A stretch of 64,000 bases of DNA from Streptomyces sp. NBC_01306 (GCF_026340465.1 NZ_JAPEPC010000001.1:3498001-3562000); one strand, 5' to 3'. Counted from the first letter of the stretch, positions 39,088 to 48,959 are shown. Made by a program: numbers and translations. Notes: generated by a model not told the origin, from the sequence alone.

Positions 39088-39393
39088 GGTTGGGATCCCC
39101 CTTGAAGCGGTACGCGTATGCGCGGTTGTCAACGCCCGTAAAATAGCGGGCCGCTCCGAGATTTCTGTCACTGAGATGGAGTCTGTGGCTCTGATGTGAC
39201 ACATACGTGCGTCCATAACGGGCCATAGCCGCAGTAAATGCTGCTCAGTCGAAGGTGACTGCGCCAAAGTGCGGCTCGGGGGCGAGCTCCGCACGGTGCA
39301 TCACGGGCCCCCGGTGGCCGGACATGGGAAGAGCCCCGGACAGGCTGTCCGGGGCTCTCAACGGTCAGCGGTCGACCGTTCTCAGACCGAGCT
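39088..39393. other. intergenic region with ino1 terminator
   Basis: 306 bases without a supported gene. It holds the promoter of the LppU-like gene and the terminator of the inositol phosphate synthase gene. Confidence 0.6.
39330..39358 (-). terminator. ino1 terminator hairpin
   Basis: A 13-bp perfect stem (AGAGCCCCGGACA) with a 3-base loop starts 36 bases beyond the stop codon. Confidence 0.88.
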
Positions 39394-40476
39394 TCAGCGC
39401 TCGACCTCGCCCTTGATGAACTTCTCGACGTTCTCGTAGGCCTCGTCGTCGAAGTACTGCACCGGCGGCGACTTCATGAAGTACGAGGAGGCGGAGAGGA
39501 TCGGGCCGCCGATACCGCGGTCCTTGGCGATCTTCGCGGCACGCACGGCGTCGATGATGACACCGGCGGAGTTCGGGGAGTCCCACACCTCGAGCTTGTA
39601 CTCAAGGTTCAGCGGGACGTCACCGAAGGCACGACCCTCAAGGCGCACGTACGCCCACTTGCGGTCGTCCAGCCAGGCCACGTAGTCCGAGGGGCCGATG
39701 TGGACGTTGTCGGCGCCCAGGTCACGGTCGCGGATCTGCGAGGTGACCGACTGCGTCTTGGAGATCTTCTTGGACTCCAGGCGGTCGCGCTCCAGCATGT
39801 TCTTGAAGTCCATGTTGCCGCCGACGTTCAGCTGCATGGTGCGCTCGAGGCGCACACCGCGGTCTTCGAAGAGCTTGGCCATGACGCGGTGCGTGATGGT
39901 GGCGCCCACCTGCGACTTGATGTCGTCGCCGACGATCGGCACGCCCGCCTCGGTGAACTTGTCCGCCCACTCCTTGGTGCCGGCGATGAAGACCGGGAGA
40001 GCGTTGACGAACGCGACCTTGGCGTCGATGGCGCACTGCGCGTAGAACTTCGCGGCGACCTCGGAACCGACGGGCAGGTAGCAGACGAGGACGTCCACCT
40101 GCTTGTCCTTGAGGACCTGGACGATGTCGACCGGAGCCTCGTCCGACTCCTCGATGGTCTCGCGGTAGTACTTGCCGAGACCGTCGTGGGTGTGGCCGCG
40201 CTGGACCTTCACACCGGTGTTCGGTACATCGGCGATCTTGATGGTGTTGTTCTCACTGGCGCCGATGGCATCCGCGAGGTCGAGGCCGACCTTCTTCGCA
40301 TCGACATCGAAGGCGGCGACGAACTCGACGTCACCTACGTGGTAGTCGCCGAACTGGACGTGCATCAGACCGGGCACCTTGCCGGCCGGATCTGCGTCCT
40401 TGTAGTACTCGACGCCCTGCACCAGCGAGGCGGCGCAGTTGCCCACGCCGACGATGGCTACGCGAACCGAACCCAT
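39394..40476 (-). CDS. ino1: myo-inositol-1-phosphate synthase
   Basis: A 360-residue NAD-dependent enzyme converting glucose-6-phosphate to inositol-1-phosphate, the first step to phosphatidylinositol and mycothiol. The Rossmann motif is [56 protein letters not shown] and LNVGGNMDF are the core catalytic motifs; [14 protein letters not shown] is the C-terminal family motif. The ATG at 40474-40476 has GGAG 8 bases upstream. The PadR gene lies 49 bases upstream on the same strand, so the two are likely one operon. Confidence 0.95.
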   Translation of the reverse strand: MGSVRVAIVGVGNCAASLVQGVEYYKDADPAGKVPGLMHVQFGDYHVGDVEFVAAFDVDAKKVGLDLADAIGASENNTIKIADVPNTGVKVQRGHTHDGLGKYYRETIEESDEAPVDIVQVLKDKQVDVLVCYLPVGSEVAAKFYAQCAIDAKVAFVNALPVFIAGTKEWADKFTEAGVPIVGDDIKSQVGATITHRVMAKLFEDRGVRLERTMQLNVGGNMDFKNMLERDRLESKKISKTQSVTSQIRDRDLGADNVHIGPSDYVAWLDDRKWAYVRLEGRAFGDVPLNLEYKLEVWDSPNSAGVIIDAVRAAKIAKDRGIGGPILSASSYFMKSPPVQYFDDEAYENVEKFIKGEVER

Positions 40477-40525
40477 TCCGGTTGCTCCCTGTGTGTTCTC
40501 GACGAAACCCTGCGGACGCAGAGCT

Positions 40526-41206
40526 TCACTTAGCGATGTCCTCGGACGGATCCGGCGGGGTGGTACCCCGATGCCGGGGCAGGCCGCCCGTATCTCCTGA
40601 TATGTCCTGCTGAGCGGCGTCGGCGTCGGGGGATCGTCGCTGATCCCGGCCCGCACGCTCGCTCTCGATGAGCTCGTTCAGCCAGCGCACTTCGCGCTCC
40701 ACGGACTCCATGCCGTGCCGCTGCAGCTCAAGCGTGTAGTCGTCCAGCCGCTCGCGCGTCCGGACCAGAGAGGCGCGCATCTTCTCCAGGCGCTCCTCCA
40801 GCCGGCTGCGGCGGCCTTCCAGCACCCGCATCCGCACCTCGCGCTCCGTCTGCCCGAAGAAGGCGAAACGGGCAGCGAAATGCTCGTCCTCCCAGGTGTC
40901 CGGCCCGGTGTGCGAGAGGAGCTCTTCGAAGTGCTCCTTACCGTCCGCAGTCAACCTGTAGACGATCTTGGCGCGGCGTCCTGCGAGTGAAGCCGCTACT
41001 GCGTCCTCCGGGGCGCTGCCCGGCTCCTCGATCAACCAGCCGCTGGCGACCAGCGTCTTGAGGCAGGGGTAGAGGGTCCCGTAACTGAAGGCCCTGAAGA
41101 TCCCCAGTGAGGTGTTCAGACGTTTGCGCAGCTCATAGCCGTGCATTGGAGACTCTCGGAGCAGACCGAGTACGGCGAATTCGAGGATGCCGGAGCGCCT
41201 GCTCAA
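40526..41206 (-). CDS. PadR family transcriptional regulator
   Basis: A 226-residue regulator. The winged helix starts [24 protein letters not shown] and contains the typical [19 protein letters not shown]. The C-terminal half is a long charged coiled coil (about residues 110-190) for dimerisation, and the last 35 residues are disordered. TTG at 41204-41206 has AGGAGG at 6-11 bases upstream. A 13-bp inverted repeat just upstream is a probable self-operator. It precedes ino1 and may control it. Confidence 0.9.
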   Translation of the reverse strand: MSRRSGILEFAVLGLLRESPMHGYELRKRLNTSLGIFRAFSYGTLYPCLKTLVASGWLIEEPGSAPEDAVAASLAGRRAKIVYRLTADGKEHFEELLSHTGPDTWEDEHFAARFAFFGQTEREVRMRVLEGRRSRLEERLEKMRASLVRTRERLDDYTLELQRHGMESVEREVRWLNELIESERAGRDQRRSPDADAAQQDISGDTGGLPRHRGTTPPDPSEDIAK

Positions 41207-41605
41207 CCTTCGCCTCCTCTGTAGTCCGGGTCACTTATGCCGTGCTGATGTATCGAGTCGATACATCAGCACGATAGAACGACCTTGCGTTTGCGACAAG
41301 CGGAGTCATCGTGAGCGGCGTCACATCATCGATTCACAGGCATCAACTTGCCTGATTTGAGCGGAACCTCGGCACTGAGAAGGTTTTGCGCGTGCGTAGT
41401 CTGTGCGGCATGCAGACCGCCGGGGACCGAGTGACACCAGGGGACGTCAGCCGTCTCGGTCCACGGAATGCAACGTGTACGGGCCCGGCCGAGGGCCTGT
41501 GCACACTGCGGATGCGCCCTTCCGAGGGGCTGTCCGCGGATCGGGGGGACCGGAACTCAACTGCCGTTTCCAGGCGTTAGTGCCTGCCCGAGGAGTAGTC
41601 GTTCG
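41207..41605. other. divergent padR-PBP intergenic region
   Basis: 399 bases with promoters for padR (minus) and the PBP gene (plus) and the PadR operator candidate. The short frames in its second half lack family similarity. Confidence 0.55.
41242..41272. promoter_or_regulatory. probable PadR operator
   Basis: The inverted repeat GTGCTGATGTATC-N5-GATACATCAGCAC contains the ATGT-N11-ACAT layout typical of PadR operators. It lies 36 bases before the padR start codon. Confidence 0.75.
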
Positions 41606-44284
41606 ATGAGCGAGCACCGTCGCAAACCGCCACAGCCGCAGAGTGGTGGACGTGCCGCGGCCAGGCGAGACGCCCAGCAGCCTTCCGGCCGCCGCGCAGC
41701 TCCCCCGCGAACCACCACCGGGTCGCCTTCAGGTTCCCAGGACGAGGAGGAGCGCCCCTACGGCGGCCGTGCCGAAGCCAGACGGGCTGCCCAGCGCAGC
41801 GGGGGCGGGCGCCGTCGTGCTGCTGAAGCAGGCGGCCGCGGCGGTCGGCGCGGCGGCCGCGGCAGCGGCCCGGAAGGCGGCGGTGGCCGGGGTCCGAACA
41901 AGAAGAGGTTCATCGACTACCCGCGGGCGAACCAGTACGGCTGGCGTCACTGGGTGCCGTCCTGGCGGCTCGTGACCGGGCTCTTCGTTGGCTTCGTCGG
42001 CAGCATCCTGGCCGCGGGCACCATCGCGTACGCCATGGTCGGCATCCCGGACGCCACCAAGACCTCGCAGGCGCAGAACAACGTCTACTACTGGTCCGAC
42101 GGCAGCCAGATGGTCGCCACGGGTGGCGAGATCAACCGGCAGATCGTGCCGCTCTCGCAGATTCCCAGCGCGATGCAGAACTCAGTGGTCTCGGCCGAGA
42201 ACAAGTCCTTCTACAAGGACAAGGGCGTCGACCCCATGGGTATCGCGCGCGCCGTGTTCAACATGGCCAAGGGCGGTGAGACCCAGGGCGGCTCGACGAT
42301 CACCCAGCAGTACGTGAAGAACTCGCGGCTCGGCCAGGAGCAGACGCTCAGCCGTAAGTTCAAGGAACTGTTCATCTCCATCAAGGTCGGCGCCAAGATG
42401 CACAAGAGTGACATCATGAGCGACTACCTCAACACGTCGTACTACGGGCGGGGTGCCTACGGGATCCAGGCCGCGGCCCGTACGTACTTCGGGGTGGACT
42501 CCGAAAAGCTCAACCCGAGCCAGTGCGCGTTCCTCGCCACGCTGCTCAAGGGCGCCAGCTACTTCGACCCGGCGGGCGCCGTCGAGATCGACCCCGCGGC
42601 GACGCCGAAGGCCAACCTTCAGCGGGCCACCAACCGCTGGAGGTGGATCCTCGACGAGATGGTCAAGGACGGTCGCCTTCCCGCAGCGGAGCGGGCGAAG
42701 TACAAGACGTTCCCGAAGGTCGACCCGCCGAAGAAGGACGCCCAGCTGGGCGGTCAGACCGGCTACCTCGTCGACCTCGCGAAGTCGTATTTCGTCAACA
42801 ACAACAAGCAGGGCATCACGTCCGAGGACCTCGCCAAGGGCGGCTACCAGATCCACACGACCTTCGACAAGAAGAAGGTCAAGGAGCTGGAGACGTCCGT
42901 CGAGAAGGTTCGCAAGGCGAAGATCAAGCCCGGCCAGCGGCCGAAGACGGACACCCACGTCCAGTTCGGCGGAGCGTCGGTGAACGCGCAGACCGGCGCC
43001 ATCGCCGCCATCTACGGCGGCGAGGACGCGACGAAGCACTACACGAACAACGCCGACTACACCGGCGCGCAGGTCGGGTCGACCTTCAAGCCCTTCGTGC
43101 TGGCAGCCGCCCTGGAGTACGGCAAGCGCAATCCGACCCTCGGCAAGGACCAGCCCGATTCGGATCGCACGCTCGTCTCGCCCAAGAGTCTCTACAGCGG
43201 CCAGAACGACCTGAAGATCAGGAACTTCGACGGCAGTGTGTGGAAGAACAAGGCGGACAAGGAGTGGCTCCAGCAGAACGACGGAAAGGAATCTGTCGGT
43301 AAGGCTCCGGACTACGCCATCGATCTGCGGGAGGCCATGAGGGAGTCCGTGAACTCCGCATACGTCCAGCTCGGCATGGATGTCGGCACTGACAAGGTGC
43401 GTCAGGCGGCCATCGACGCCGGTCTGCGCGACGACAAGCAGAGCATGGCCAGCTCCGACTACCCCTCCTTCTCCATCGGTACCTCCAGCCCCAGCGCGAT
43501 CCGGATGGCCGGTGCGTACGCCACCTTCGCCAACAACGGCCGGCAGAACGAGCCGTTCTCGGTCACCAAGGTCACCAGCGAGGGCAGGACGGTCTACCAG
43601 CACAGTCAGGTGGAGAAGTCGGCGTTCTCGACGGCCATCGCCAGCAATGTCACCGATGTGCTGAAGACCGTGGTCGACAAGGGCACCGGTACCGCCGCCA
43701 GGATTCCCGGCCGGCAGGTCGCGGGCAAGACCGGAACCACTGACGGCAACAAGTCCGCCTGGTTCATCGGCTACACCCCGCAGCTCTCCACAGCCATCGA
43801 CATGTACCGCTTCGACGACAACGCGAAGGGGCAGAACCGCCAGTTCGAGGAGATGTACGGCACCGGCGGCGAGGAGAAGATCCACGGTGCCTCGTTCCCG
43901 GCCCAGATCTGGCACAGCTACATGACGCAGGCGCTCAACAACACACCTTCCACGGACTTCCCGGCGCCCGAGCCGATCGGGAAGGTCGTCTACGGCGGCG
44001 GCGTCGCGAGCCCGAAGCCGACGCCGGTCAATACGCCTTCGCCCACTCCGTCGCCGTCCAGCCCGTCGCCCTCTCCGTCCGACACGCCCTCCCCGACGCC
44101 CTCCCCGACCGAGTCCTGCAACAAGTGGAAGGACTGGACCTGCGGAAACGACGGCGGGACCGACGCGGGAACGGACAGCGGAACCGACGGCGGCCCCACT
44201 CCCAGTCCCTCCGACACCTCCGACACCGGCGGACAACAGGGTGGCGGCGGAGGTGGTGGCGGTCTGTTCGGCGGCGGGGGCTGA
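41606..44284 (+). CDS. class A penicillin-binding protein
   Basis: An 892-residue bifunctional peptidoglycan synthase. Residues 1-115 are a basic Arg/Gly/Pro-rich cytoplasmic tail; a membrane helix (LVTGLFVGFVGSILAAGTIAYAMV) follows. The GT51 glycosyltransferase domain has the catalytic Glu in VSAENKSFYKDKGVD, then GGSTITQQYVKN and YLNTSYYGRGAYGIQAAARTYFG. The transpeptidase has STFKPF (SxxK), SVNSAYVQ (SxN) and GKTGTTDGNKSAWFIGYTP (KTG). The C-terminus is a Pro/Ser/Thr then Gly-rich extracellular tail. The ATG at 41606 has GAGGAG upstream. It is followed by a strong hairpin. Confidence 0.95.
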   Translation: MSEHRRKPPQPQSGGRAAARRDAQQPSGRRAAPPRTTTGSPSGSQDEEERPYGGRAEARRAAQRSGGGRRRAAEAGGRGGRRGGRGSGPEGGGGRGPNKKRFIDYPRANQYGWRHWVPSWRLVTGLFVGFVGSILAAGTIAYAMVGIPDATKTSQAQNNVYYWSDGSQMVATGGEINRQIVPLSQIPSAMQNSVVSAENKSFYKDKGVDPMGIARAVFNMAKGGETQGGSTITQQYVKNSRLGQEQTLSRKFKELFISIKVGAKMHKSDIMSDYLNTSYYGRGAYGIQAAARTYFGVDSEKLNPSQCAFLATLLKGASYFDPAGAVEIDPAATPKANLQRATNRWRWILDEMVKDGRLPAAERAKYKTFPKVDPPKKDAQLGGQTGYLVDLAKSYFVNNNKQGITSEDLAKGGYQIHTTFDKKKVKELETSVEKVRKAKIKPGQRPKTDTHVQFGGASVNAQTGAIAAIYGGEDATKHYTNNADYTGAQVGSTFKPFVLAAALEYGKRNPTLGKDQPDSDRTLVSPKSLYSGQNDLKIRNFDGSVWKNKADKEWLQQNDGKESVGKAPDYAIDLREAMRESVNSAYVQLGMDVGTDKVRQAAIDAGLRDDKQSMASSDYPSFSIGTSSPSAIRMAGAYATFANNGRQNEPFSVTKVTSEGRTVYQHSQVEKSAFSTAIASNVTDVLKTVVDKGTGTAARIPGRQVAGKTGTTDGNKSAWFIGYTPQLSTAIDMYRFDDNAKGQNRQFEEMYGTGGEEKIHGASFPAQIWHSYMTQALNNTPSTDFPAPEPIGKVVYGGGVASPKPTPVNTPSPTPSPSSPSPSPSDTPSPTPSPTESCNKWKDWTCGNDGGTDAGTDSGTDGGPTPSPSDTSDTGGQQGGGGGGGGLFGGGG

Positions 44285-44330
44285 TGACCGCCCCATGAGC
44301 CCGGTCACCTGATCCGGGCCCCGTCCGTAC

Positions 44331-44370
44331 CCGAGGGCCGTCACAGCTCGTCCGCTGTGGCGGCCCTCGG
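44331..44370 (+). terminator. PBP terminator hairpin
   Basis: A 17-bp stem with one mismatch (CCGAGGGCCGTCACAGC with its near-complement) and a 6-base loop starts 46 bases after the PBP stop. Confidence 0.8.
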
Positions 44371-44436
44371 GCCGTGGGCCTCCCGGCTGTGGCGGTCCTC
44401 CCCGCGGGCACAGCCGCGTACGGCAGGATGTGCGCC

Positions 44437-45933
44437 ATGACGAGCGCGCACGAGGACCGGCCCGCACTGAAGACCGCAGAGCCCGTGGTGCGGCCCACTC
44501 AGCAGGACGAGACCGCCGCGGTGGGCAGTGAGGTGATCGGGGGCCCAGCCGGGCGCTGGGCCCGCGGTGGCGCCGGCAGGCTCACACCTGTCCGCGTCAT
44601 CGCCCTGGTCGCGATCGGCATGTTCGCTCTCGGCATGGTGCAGAAGATGCCGTGCTACGACTGGGCGTGGTTCCAGGGGGCAACATCCCAGTACGACCAC
44701 GCCTGCTACTCGGACATCCCCCACCTCTACGTCGGACGCGGTTTCGCCGACGACCTCGTCCCGTACTTCGACCGCATCAACGGCGACATGCCGTACCTCG
44801 AATACCCGGTGCTCACCGGCCTGTTCATGGAGGTCGCCTCCTGGCTCACCCCGCACGGGGGCGCCATCCAGCACCGCGAGCAGATCTACTGGATGGTCAA
44901 CGCGGGCATGCTGATGGTCTGCACTGCCGTCATCGCGGTCTGTGTCACCCGCACCCATCGGCGTCGCCCCTGGGACGGCCTGCTGGTGGCCCTCGCACCC
45001 GCCTTCGCGCTCACCGCCACCATCAACTGGGACCTGTTCGCGGTCGCTCTCACCGCTGCGGCGATGCTGATGTGGTCGCGGGGGCGCGCGCTCGCCTTCG
45101 GTGTCCTGATCGGCCTCGCGACCGCCGCCAAGCTCTATCCGGTGCTGATCCTCGGCCCGCTCCTCGTCCTGTGCTGGCGTGCCGGAAAGTGGCGTGAGTA
45201 CGGATGGGCCGTGTTCGGGGCAGTGGCGTCCTGGCTGGTCGTGAACCTGCCCGTCATGCTGCTCGCTCCCGAGGGGTGGAAGAAGTTCTACACGTTCAGC
45301 CAGGAACGGAACGTCGACTTCGGTTCCTTCTGGCTGATCATCACCCAGCGCACCGGCAAGCCTCTCGACGTGGCCAACGTCAACACCTGGGCGATACTGC
45401 TGGTGCTCTTGGCGTGCGGCGGGATCGCGGCCCTCACCCTGACCGCCCCGCGCCGTCCTCGGTTCGCGCAGCTCGCCTTCCTGGTCATCGCGGCTTTCAT
45501 CCTCACCAACAAGGTCTACTCGCCGCAGTACGTCCTGTGGCTGATCCCGCTCGCGGCCCTGGCCCGGCCGCGCTGGCGTGACTTCCTCATCTGGCAGGCC
45601 TGCGAAGTCATGTACTTCCTGGGTATCTGGCTGTACCTCGCGTACACGATGGGCGGCGACAAACCCAAGGGGCTGCCGCCCGAGGGCTACCAGTTGGCCA
45701 TCGCCCTGCACCTGATCGGAACGCTCTACATCTGCGCGGTGATCGTGCGGGACATCCTGATGCCGGAGCGCGACGGTGTACGCACGGACGGCTCGGACGA
45801 TCCGTCGGGAGGTGTGCTGGACGGCGCGGCGGACGTGTTCGTGCTCGGCGCGGCCGCCCATCCGGCGCGGCATGCCGCGCACCACTACGAAGGCCCGCAG
45901 GTCGAGTGGGGCAGCGGCTCGGTACGCGAGTAG
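44437..45933 (+). CDS. GT87-type polyprenyl-phosphate-dependent glycosyltransferase
   Basis: A 498-residue GT-C fold membrane glycosyltransferase, of the type that uses polyprenyl-phospho-mannose or -arabinose donors. Its N-terminus is cytoplasmic, and the first helix is at about residues 52-70. The first outer loop carries acidic residues (YFDRINGDMPYLEYPVLTG), where GT-C catalytic Asp residues are expected. About 10-12 membrane helices follow, with the conserved AKLYPVLILGP and NKVYSPQYVLWLIPL. The ATG at 44437 has AGGA upstream, and other in-frame ATGs lie slightly earlier. It is in a cluster with the PBP and FemX, which suggests cell-wall or lipoglycan glycosylation. Confidence 0.85.
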   Translation: MTSAHEDRPALKTAEPVVRPTQQDETAAVGSEVIGGPAGRWARGGAGRLTPVRVIALVAIGMFALGMVQKMPCYDWAWFQGATSQYDHACYSDIPHLYVGRGFADDLVPYFDRINGDMPYLEYPVLTGLFMEVASWLTPHGGAIQHREQIYWMVNAGMLMVCTAVIAVCVTRTHRRRPWDGLLVALAPAFALTATINWDLFAVALTAAAMLMWSRGRALAFGVLIGLATAAKLYPVLILGPLLVLCWRAGKWREYGWAVFGAVASWLVVNLPVMLLAPEGWKKFYTFSQERNVDFGSFWLIITQRTGKPLDVANVNTWAILLVLLACGGIAALTLTAPRRPRFAQLAFLVIAAFILTNKVYSPQYVLWLIPLAALARPRWRDFLIWQACEVMYFLGIWLYLAYTMGGDKPKGLPPEGYQLAIALHLIGTLYICAVIVRDILMPERDGVRTDGSDDPSGGVLDGAADVFVLGAAAHPARHAAHHYEGPQVEWGSGSVRE

Positions 45934-45957
45934 CCGGCCGGCCGCCGCCGGCCGGGC

Positions 45958-46007
45958 GTACAGCGGAGGGCGGGTACCGGTGTGCCGGTACCCGCCCTCC
46001 GCTGTAC
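45958..46007. terminator. bidirectional terminator, 23-bp stem
   Basis: A perfect 23-bp stem with a 4-base loop (TGTG) lies between the convergent glycosyltransferase and racemase-like genes. It is unusually long for a terminator. Confidence 0.88.
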
Positions 46008-46132
46008 TGCCGTGCTGCTCCGCCAGGCCTGCTGCTGCGGCCCGGAGGTGGAGTGGTGCTGGTCGGTTGCCCGTCCGTTGCTGCTCCGTCGCCGGGCCGT
46101 TGCTGGGCCGTTTCTGGTCCGGACCGAGTGGG

Positions 46133-47164
46133 TCAGTGATCGACGAGACGGTCGAACTGTGTCGTCGTGTGCCGCAGATGGGCCACCAGCTCGTCTCCCA
46201 CCCTCGGTTCCTGTGCGTCGGAGGGGACGAAAAGGATCGACACCTGCATGTGTGGCGGCTCCGCGAACCAGCGCTGCTTGCCCGCCCACACGAACGGCGA
46301 CAGGTTCCGGTTCACCGTGGCCAGGCCCGCACGCGCGACGCCCTTCGCCCGCGGCATCATCCCGTGCAGCGCCTTCGGCGCTTCCAGGCCCACCCCGTGC
46401 GACGTACCGCCGGCGACCACGACCAGCCAGCCGTCCGAAGCGGTCTTCTGCTGCCGATAGCCGAAACGGTCACCCTTCACGACCTGGGTGACGTCCAGGA
46501 CGGAGCCGCGATACTGCGTCGCCTCGTGGTCGCCCAGCCACAGCCGCGTACCGATCCTGGCGCGGAAGCGGGTCTGCGGGAACTGCTGCTGCAGCCGCGC
46601 CAGTTCCTCCGCCTTCAGATGGCTCACGAACATGGTGTGGAGAGGCAGCCGCGCGTTGCGCAGCCTGTCCATCCAGGCGATGACTTCCTCGACCGCGTCG
46701 GAACCGTCCATGCGGTCCAGCGGGAGGTGGAGTGCGAACCCTTCCAGGCGTACATCGTCTATGGCCGCGTGGAGCCGGCCGAGGTCCGCCTCGGAGACGC
46801 CGTGGCGCTTCATCGAGCTCATGCACTCGATGACCACACGGGCGCCCACCAGGGCGTGTACGCCGTCGACCGATGAGACGGAGCGGATCACCCGGTCCGG
46901 CAGGGGTACGGGTTCCTCGCCGCGGCGGAACGGTGTGAGGACGAGCAGATCACCGCCGAAGGAGTCCTTCATCCGGGCGGCTTCATACGTGGTGCCGACC
47001 GCGATGATCTCGGAACCGAAGCGCGTCACCTCGTCCGCGAGCCGGCCGTGGCCGAAGCCGTAGCCGTTGCCCTTGCAGACCGGAACGATCCCCGGGAACT
47101 GGTCGAGCACGGACTTCTGGTGCGCCCGCCAGCGCGCGGTGTCGACATAGAGGGTCAGCGCCAT
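46133..47164 (-). CDS. alanine-racemase-fold PLP protein
   Basis: A 343-residue protein of fold-type III. The PLP lysine is Lys31 in VPVCKGNGYGFGHG, matching the racemase KANAYGHG motif. The barrel continues with LLVLTPF, VIECMSSMKRHGV and FRARIGTRLWLGD, the last resembling the family's substrate loop. The C-terminal domain is beta rich (VTQVVKGDRFGYRQQ). The second catalytic tyrosine of true alanine racemases is not obvious, so racemase activity is uncertain. It is adjacent to femX on the same strand (220 bases away), which suggests a role in peptide-bridge chemistry. Confidence 0.78.
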   Translation of the reverse strand: MALTLYVDTARWRAHQKSVLDQFPGIVPVCKGNGYGFGHGRLADEVTRFGSEIIAVGTTYEAARMKDSFGGDLLVLTPFRRGEEPVPLPDRVIRSVSSVDGVHALVGARVVIECMSSMKRHGVSEADLGRLHAAIDDVRLEGFALHLPLDRMDGSDAVEEVIAWMDRLRNARLPLHTMFVSHLKAEELARLQQQFPQTRFRARIGTRLWLGDHEATQYRGSVLDVTQVVKGDRFGYRQQKTASDGWLVVVAGGTSHGVGLEAPKALHGMMPRAKGVARAGLATVNRNLSPFVWAGKQRWFAEPPHMQVSILFVPSDAQEPRVGDELVAHLRHTTTQFDRLVDH

Positions 47165-47209
47165 GGCCGGACCGGAACCTTTCTCGGAGCTGCGGTGTAT
47201 CAGAGGTAT

Positions 47210-47281
47210 GAACGGAACGAGCGGAACGAGCGGAACGAGCGGATCTAACGGGGCTAACGGATCTCACGGATTTAACGGGAC
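47210..47281 (+). repeat. degenerate 9-bp tandem repeat
   Basis: Three close copies of GAACGAGCG followed by several diverged units ending in TAACGG/TCACGG lie just upstream of the racemase-like gene. On the plus strand they would encode Asn-Gly and Gly-Thr-Ser units; no supported gene covers them. Confidence 0.6.
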
Positions 47282-47384
47282 CGACTTGCCGGACAACGGG
47301 TCTGTACGAAGCCCCGCGATCCCACCGGACGGAATGCCCCCGGACGGTACGGCGCCGAACGGGATGACGGAACCATCATCACCC

Positions 47385-48503
47385 TTAACGGCGCGACATA
47401 TAGATGTCGAGCGCCTTGTGCAGCAGCTTGTTGAGCGGGAAGTCCCACTCACCGATGTACTCCACGGCCTCGCCGCCGGTGCCCACCTTGAACTGGATCA
47501 GACCGAAGAGGTGGTCTGTCTCGTCCAGCGAGTCGGAGATGCCTCGCAGGTCGTAGACGGTGGCGCCCATGGCGTAGGCGTCCCGCAGCATCCGCCACTG
47601 CATGGCGTTCGACGGCCGTACTTCCCGCTTGTGGTTGGCGGAGGCGCCATAGGAGTACCAGACATGTCCGCCGACGATCAGCATGGTGGCCGCGGCGACG
47701 TTCTCACCGTCGTGGCGGGCGAAGTACAGCCGCATCCGGTTCGGGTCCTCGGTGTTGAGGACCGACCACATGCGCTGGAAGTACGAGAGCGGGCGCGGCC
47801 GGAAGTGATCGCGCTCAGCGGTGATCTCGTACAGCCGCTGCCACTCCGCCAGGTCCTCGTAGGAGCCCTGGACGACCTCGACGCCGGCCTTCTCGGCCTT
47901 CTTGATGTTGCGCCGCCACAGCTGGTTGAAGCCCTTGAGGACGTCGTCGAGCGAGCGGTTGGCCAGCGGGACCTGGAAAACGTAGCGGGGCTGCACGTCA
48001 CCGAAGCCGGCGCCGCCGTCCTCACCCTGCTGCCAGCCCATCTTCCGCAGCCGGTCGGACACCTCGAACGCGCGAGGCTCGATATGTGTGGCCTCGACGT
48101 CGCGCAGCCGCTTGACGTCCGGGTCCTGGATACCCGACTTGATCGCCGCCGCGTTCCACCGGCGGATGACCACCGGCGGCCCCATCTTCACCGAGAACGC
48201 GCCCTGCTCCTTGAGATGGGCCAGCATCGGCTGGAGCCACTCGTTGAGATTCGGGGCGTACCAGTTGAGGACCGGCCCCTCCGGGAGGTAGGCCAGATAA
48301 CGCTTGATCTTGGGGAGCTGCCGGTAGAGCACCAGGCCCGCTCCGACCATCTGGCCGTCCTTGTCGAACCAGCCGAGGCTCTCCGAGCGCCACTCCGTCT
48401 TCACTTCCGCCCATGCGGGGACCTGGCAGTGACTCGCCGCCGGCAGGCTCTGGATGTACGCCAGATGCTGCTCGCGGCTGATGGTCCTCAGGGTCAGGCT
48501 CAT
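47385..48503 (-). CDS. femX: FemX-type peptidoglycan bridge aminoacyltransferase
   Basis: A 372-residue FemABX-family enzyme that transfers an amino acid from aminoacyl-tRNA to the lipid II stem peptide; Streptomyces FemX adds the single glycine bridge. Two GNAT-like domains are visible: PAWAEVKTEWRSESLGWFDKDG early, KRYLAYLPEGPVLNW, then RNIKKAEKAGVEV and WYSYGASANHKREVRPSNAMQW. The late motif YDLRGI is typical. It is one of the best-recognised genes here. The start ATG is at 48501-48503. Confidence 0.93.
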   Translation of the reverse strand: MSLTLRTISREQHLAYIQSLPAASHCQVPAWAEVKTEWRSESLGWFDKDGQMVGAGLVLYRQLPKIKRYLAYLPEGPVLNWYAPNLNEWLQPMLAHLKEQGAFSVKMGPPVVIRRWNAAAIKSGIQDPDVKRLRDVEATHIEPRAFEVSDRLRKMGWQQGEDGGAGFGDVQPRYVFQVPLANRSLDDVLKGFNQLWRRNIKKAEKAGVEVVQGSYEDLAEWQRLYEITAERDHFRPRPLSYFQRMWSVLNTEDPNRMRLYFARHDGENVAAATMLIVGGHVWYSYGASANHKREVRPSNAMQWRMLRDAYAMGATVYDLRGISDSLDETDHLFGLIQFKVGTGGEAVEYIGEWDFPLNKLLHKALDIYMSRR

Positions 48504-48623
48504 GCGGGGCGCTCCTCGGCAGGCGTGTCCCCATGGGTACAGGGGCGTCGGCTCTCCCGCCGAAGCCTACTGCTGCCGTGGAGCGCCCCGACTGGCCGTA
48601 TCGGACAAGTAGCGCGGCGGCCC

Positions 48624-48959
48624 TCAGCCGCCCAGCACCCCACCGAAGAGGCCGCCGTGCGCCATGCCGATGTAGAAGCCCACCGCAGAGGCGCCGATCC
48701 CGAGGATCACGATGAACCGCTCACGCGTCGTGATCGAGATGAACATCCCGTAGGCGCCGACCAGGATCCCCACCAGCCCTGCCCAGGAGCTCAGCAGATG
48801 CAGATTGTTGAACCCGGCCGCGACGAGCGCCAGCACACCGAGTACGAGTGCCACCACGCCCAGGCTGTCTTCCAGCGGGTGCGGCTTGCCGTCCGAGGCG
48901 AAGAGAGAGGTGACGGCGTTGTGTCGCGTAGAAGGGTTGTGTCGCGCTGCCTGAGACAT
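48624..48959 (-). CDS. small four-helix membrane protein
   Basis: A 111-residue protein with a polar 32-residue N-terminus and three to four tightly packed helices ([63 protein letters not shown]). The ATG at 48957-48959 has AGGAGGTG at 7-14 bases upstream; a longer open frame upstream is not convincing. Function unknown. It is a conserved neighbour between femX and rpsF in Streptomyces. Confidence 0.8.
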   Translation of the reverse strand: MSQAARHNPSTRHNAVTSLFASDGKPHPLEDSLGVVALVLGVLALVAAGFNNLHLLSSWAGLVGILVGAYGMFISITTRERFIVILGIGASAVGFYIGMAHGGLFGGVLGG

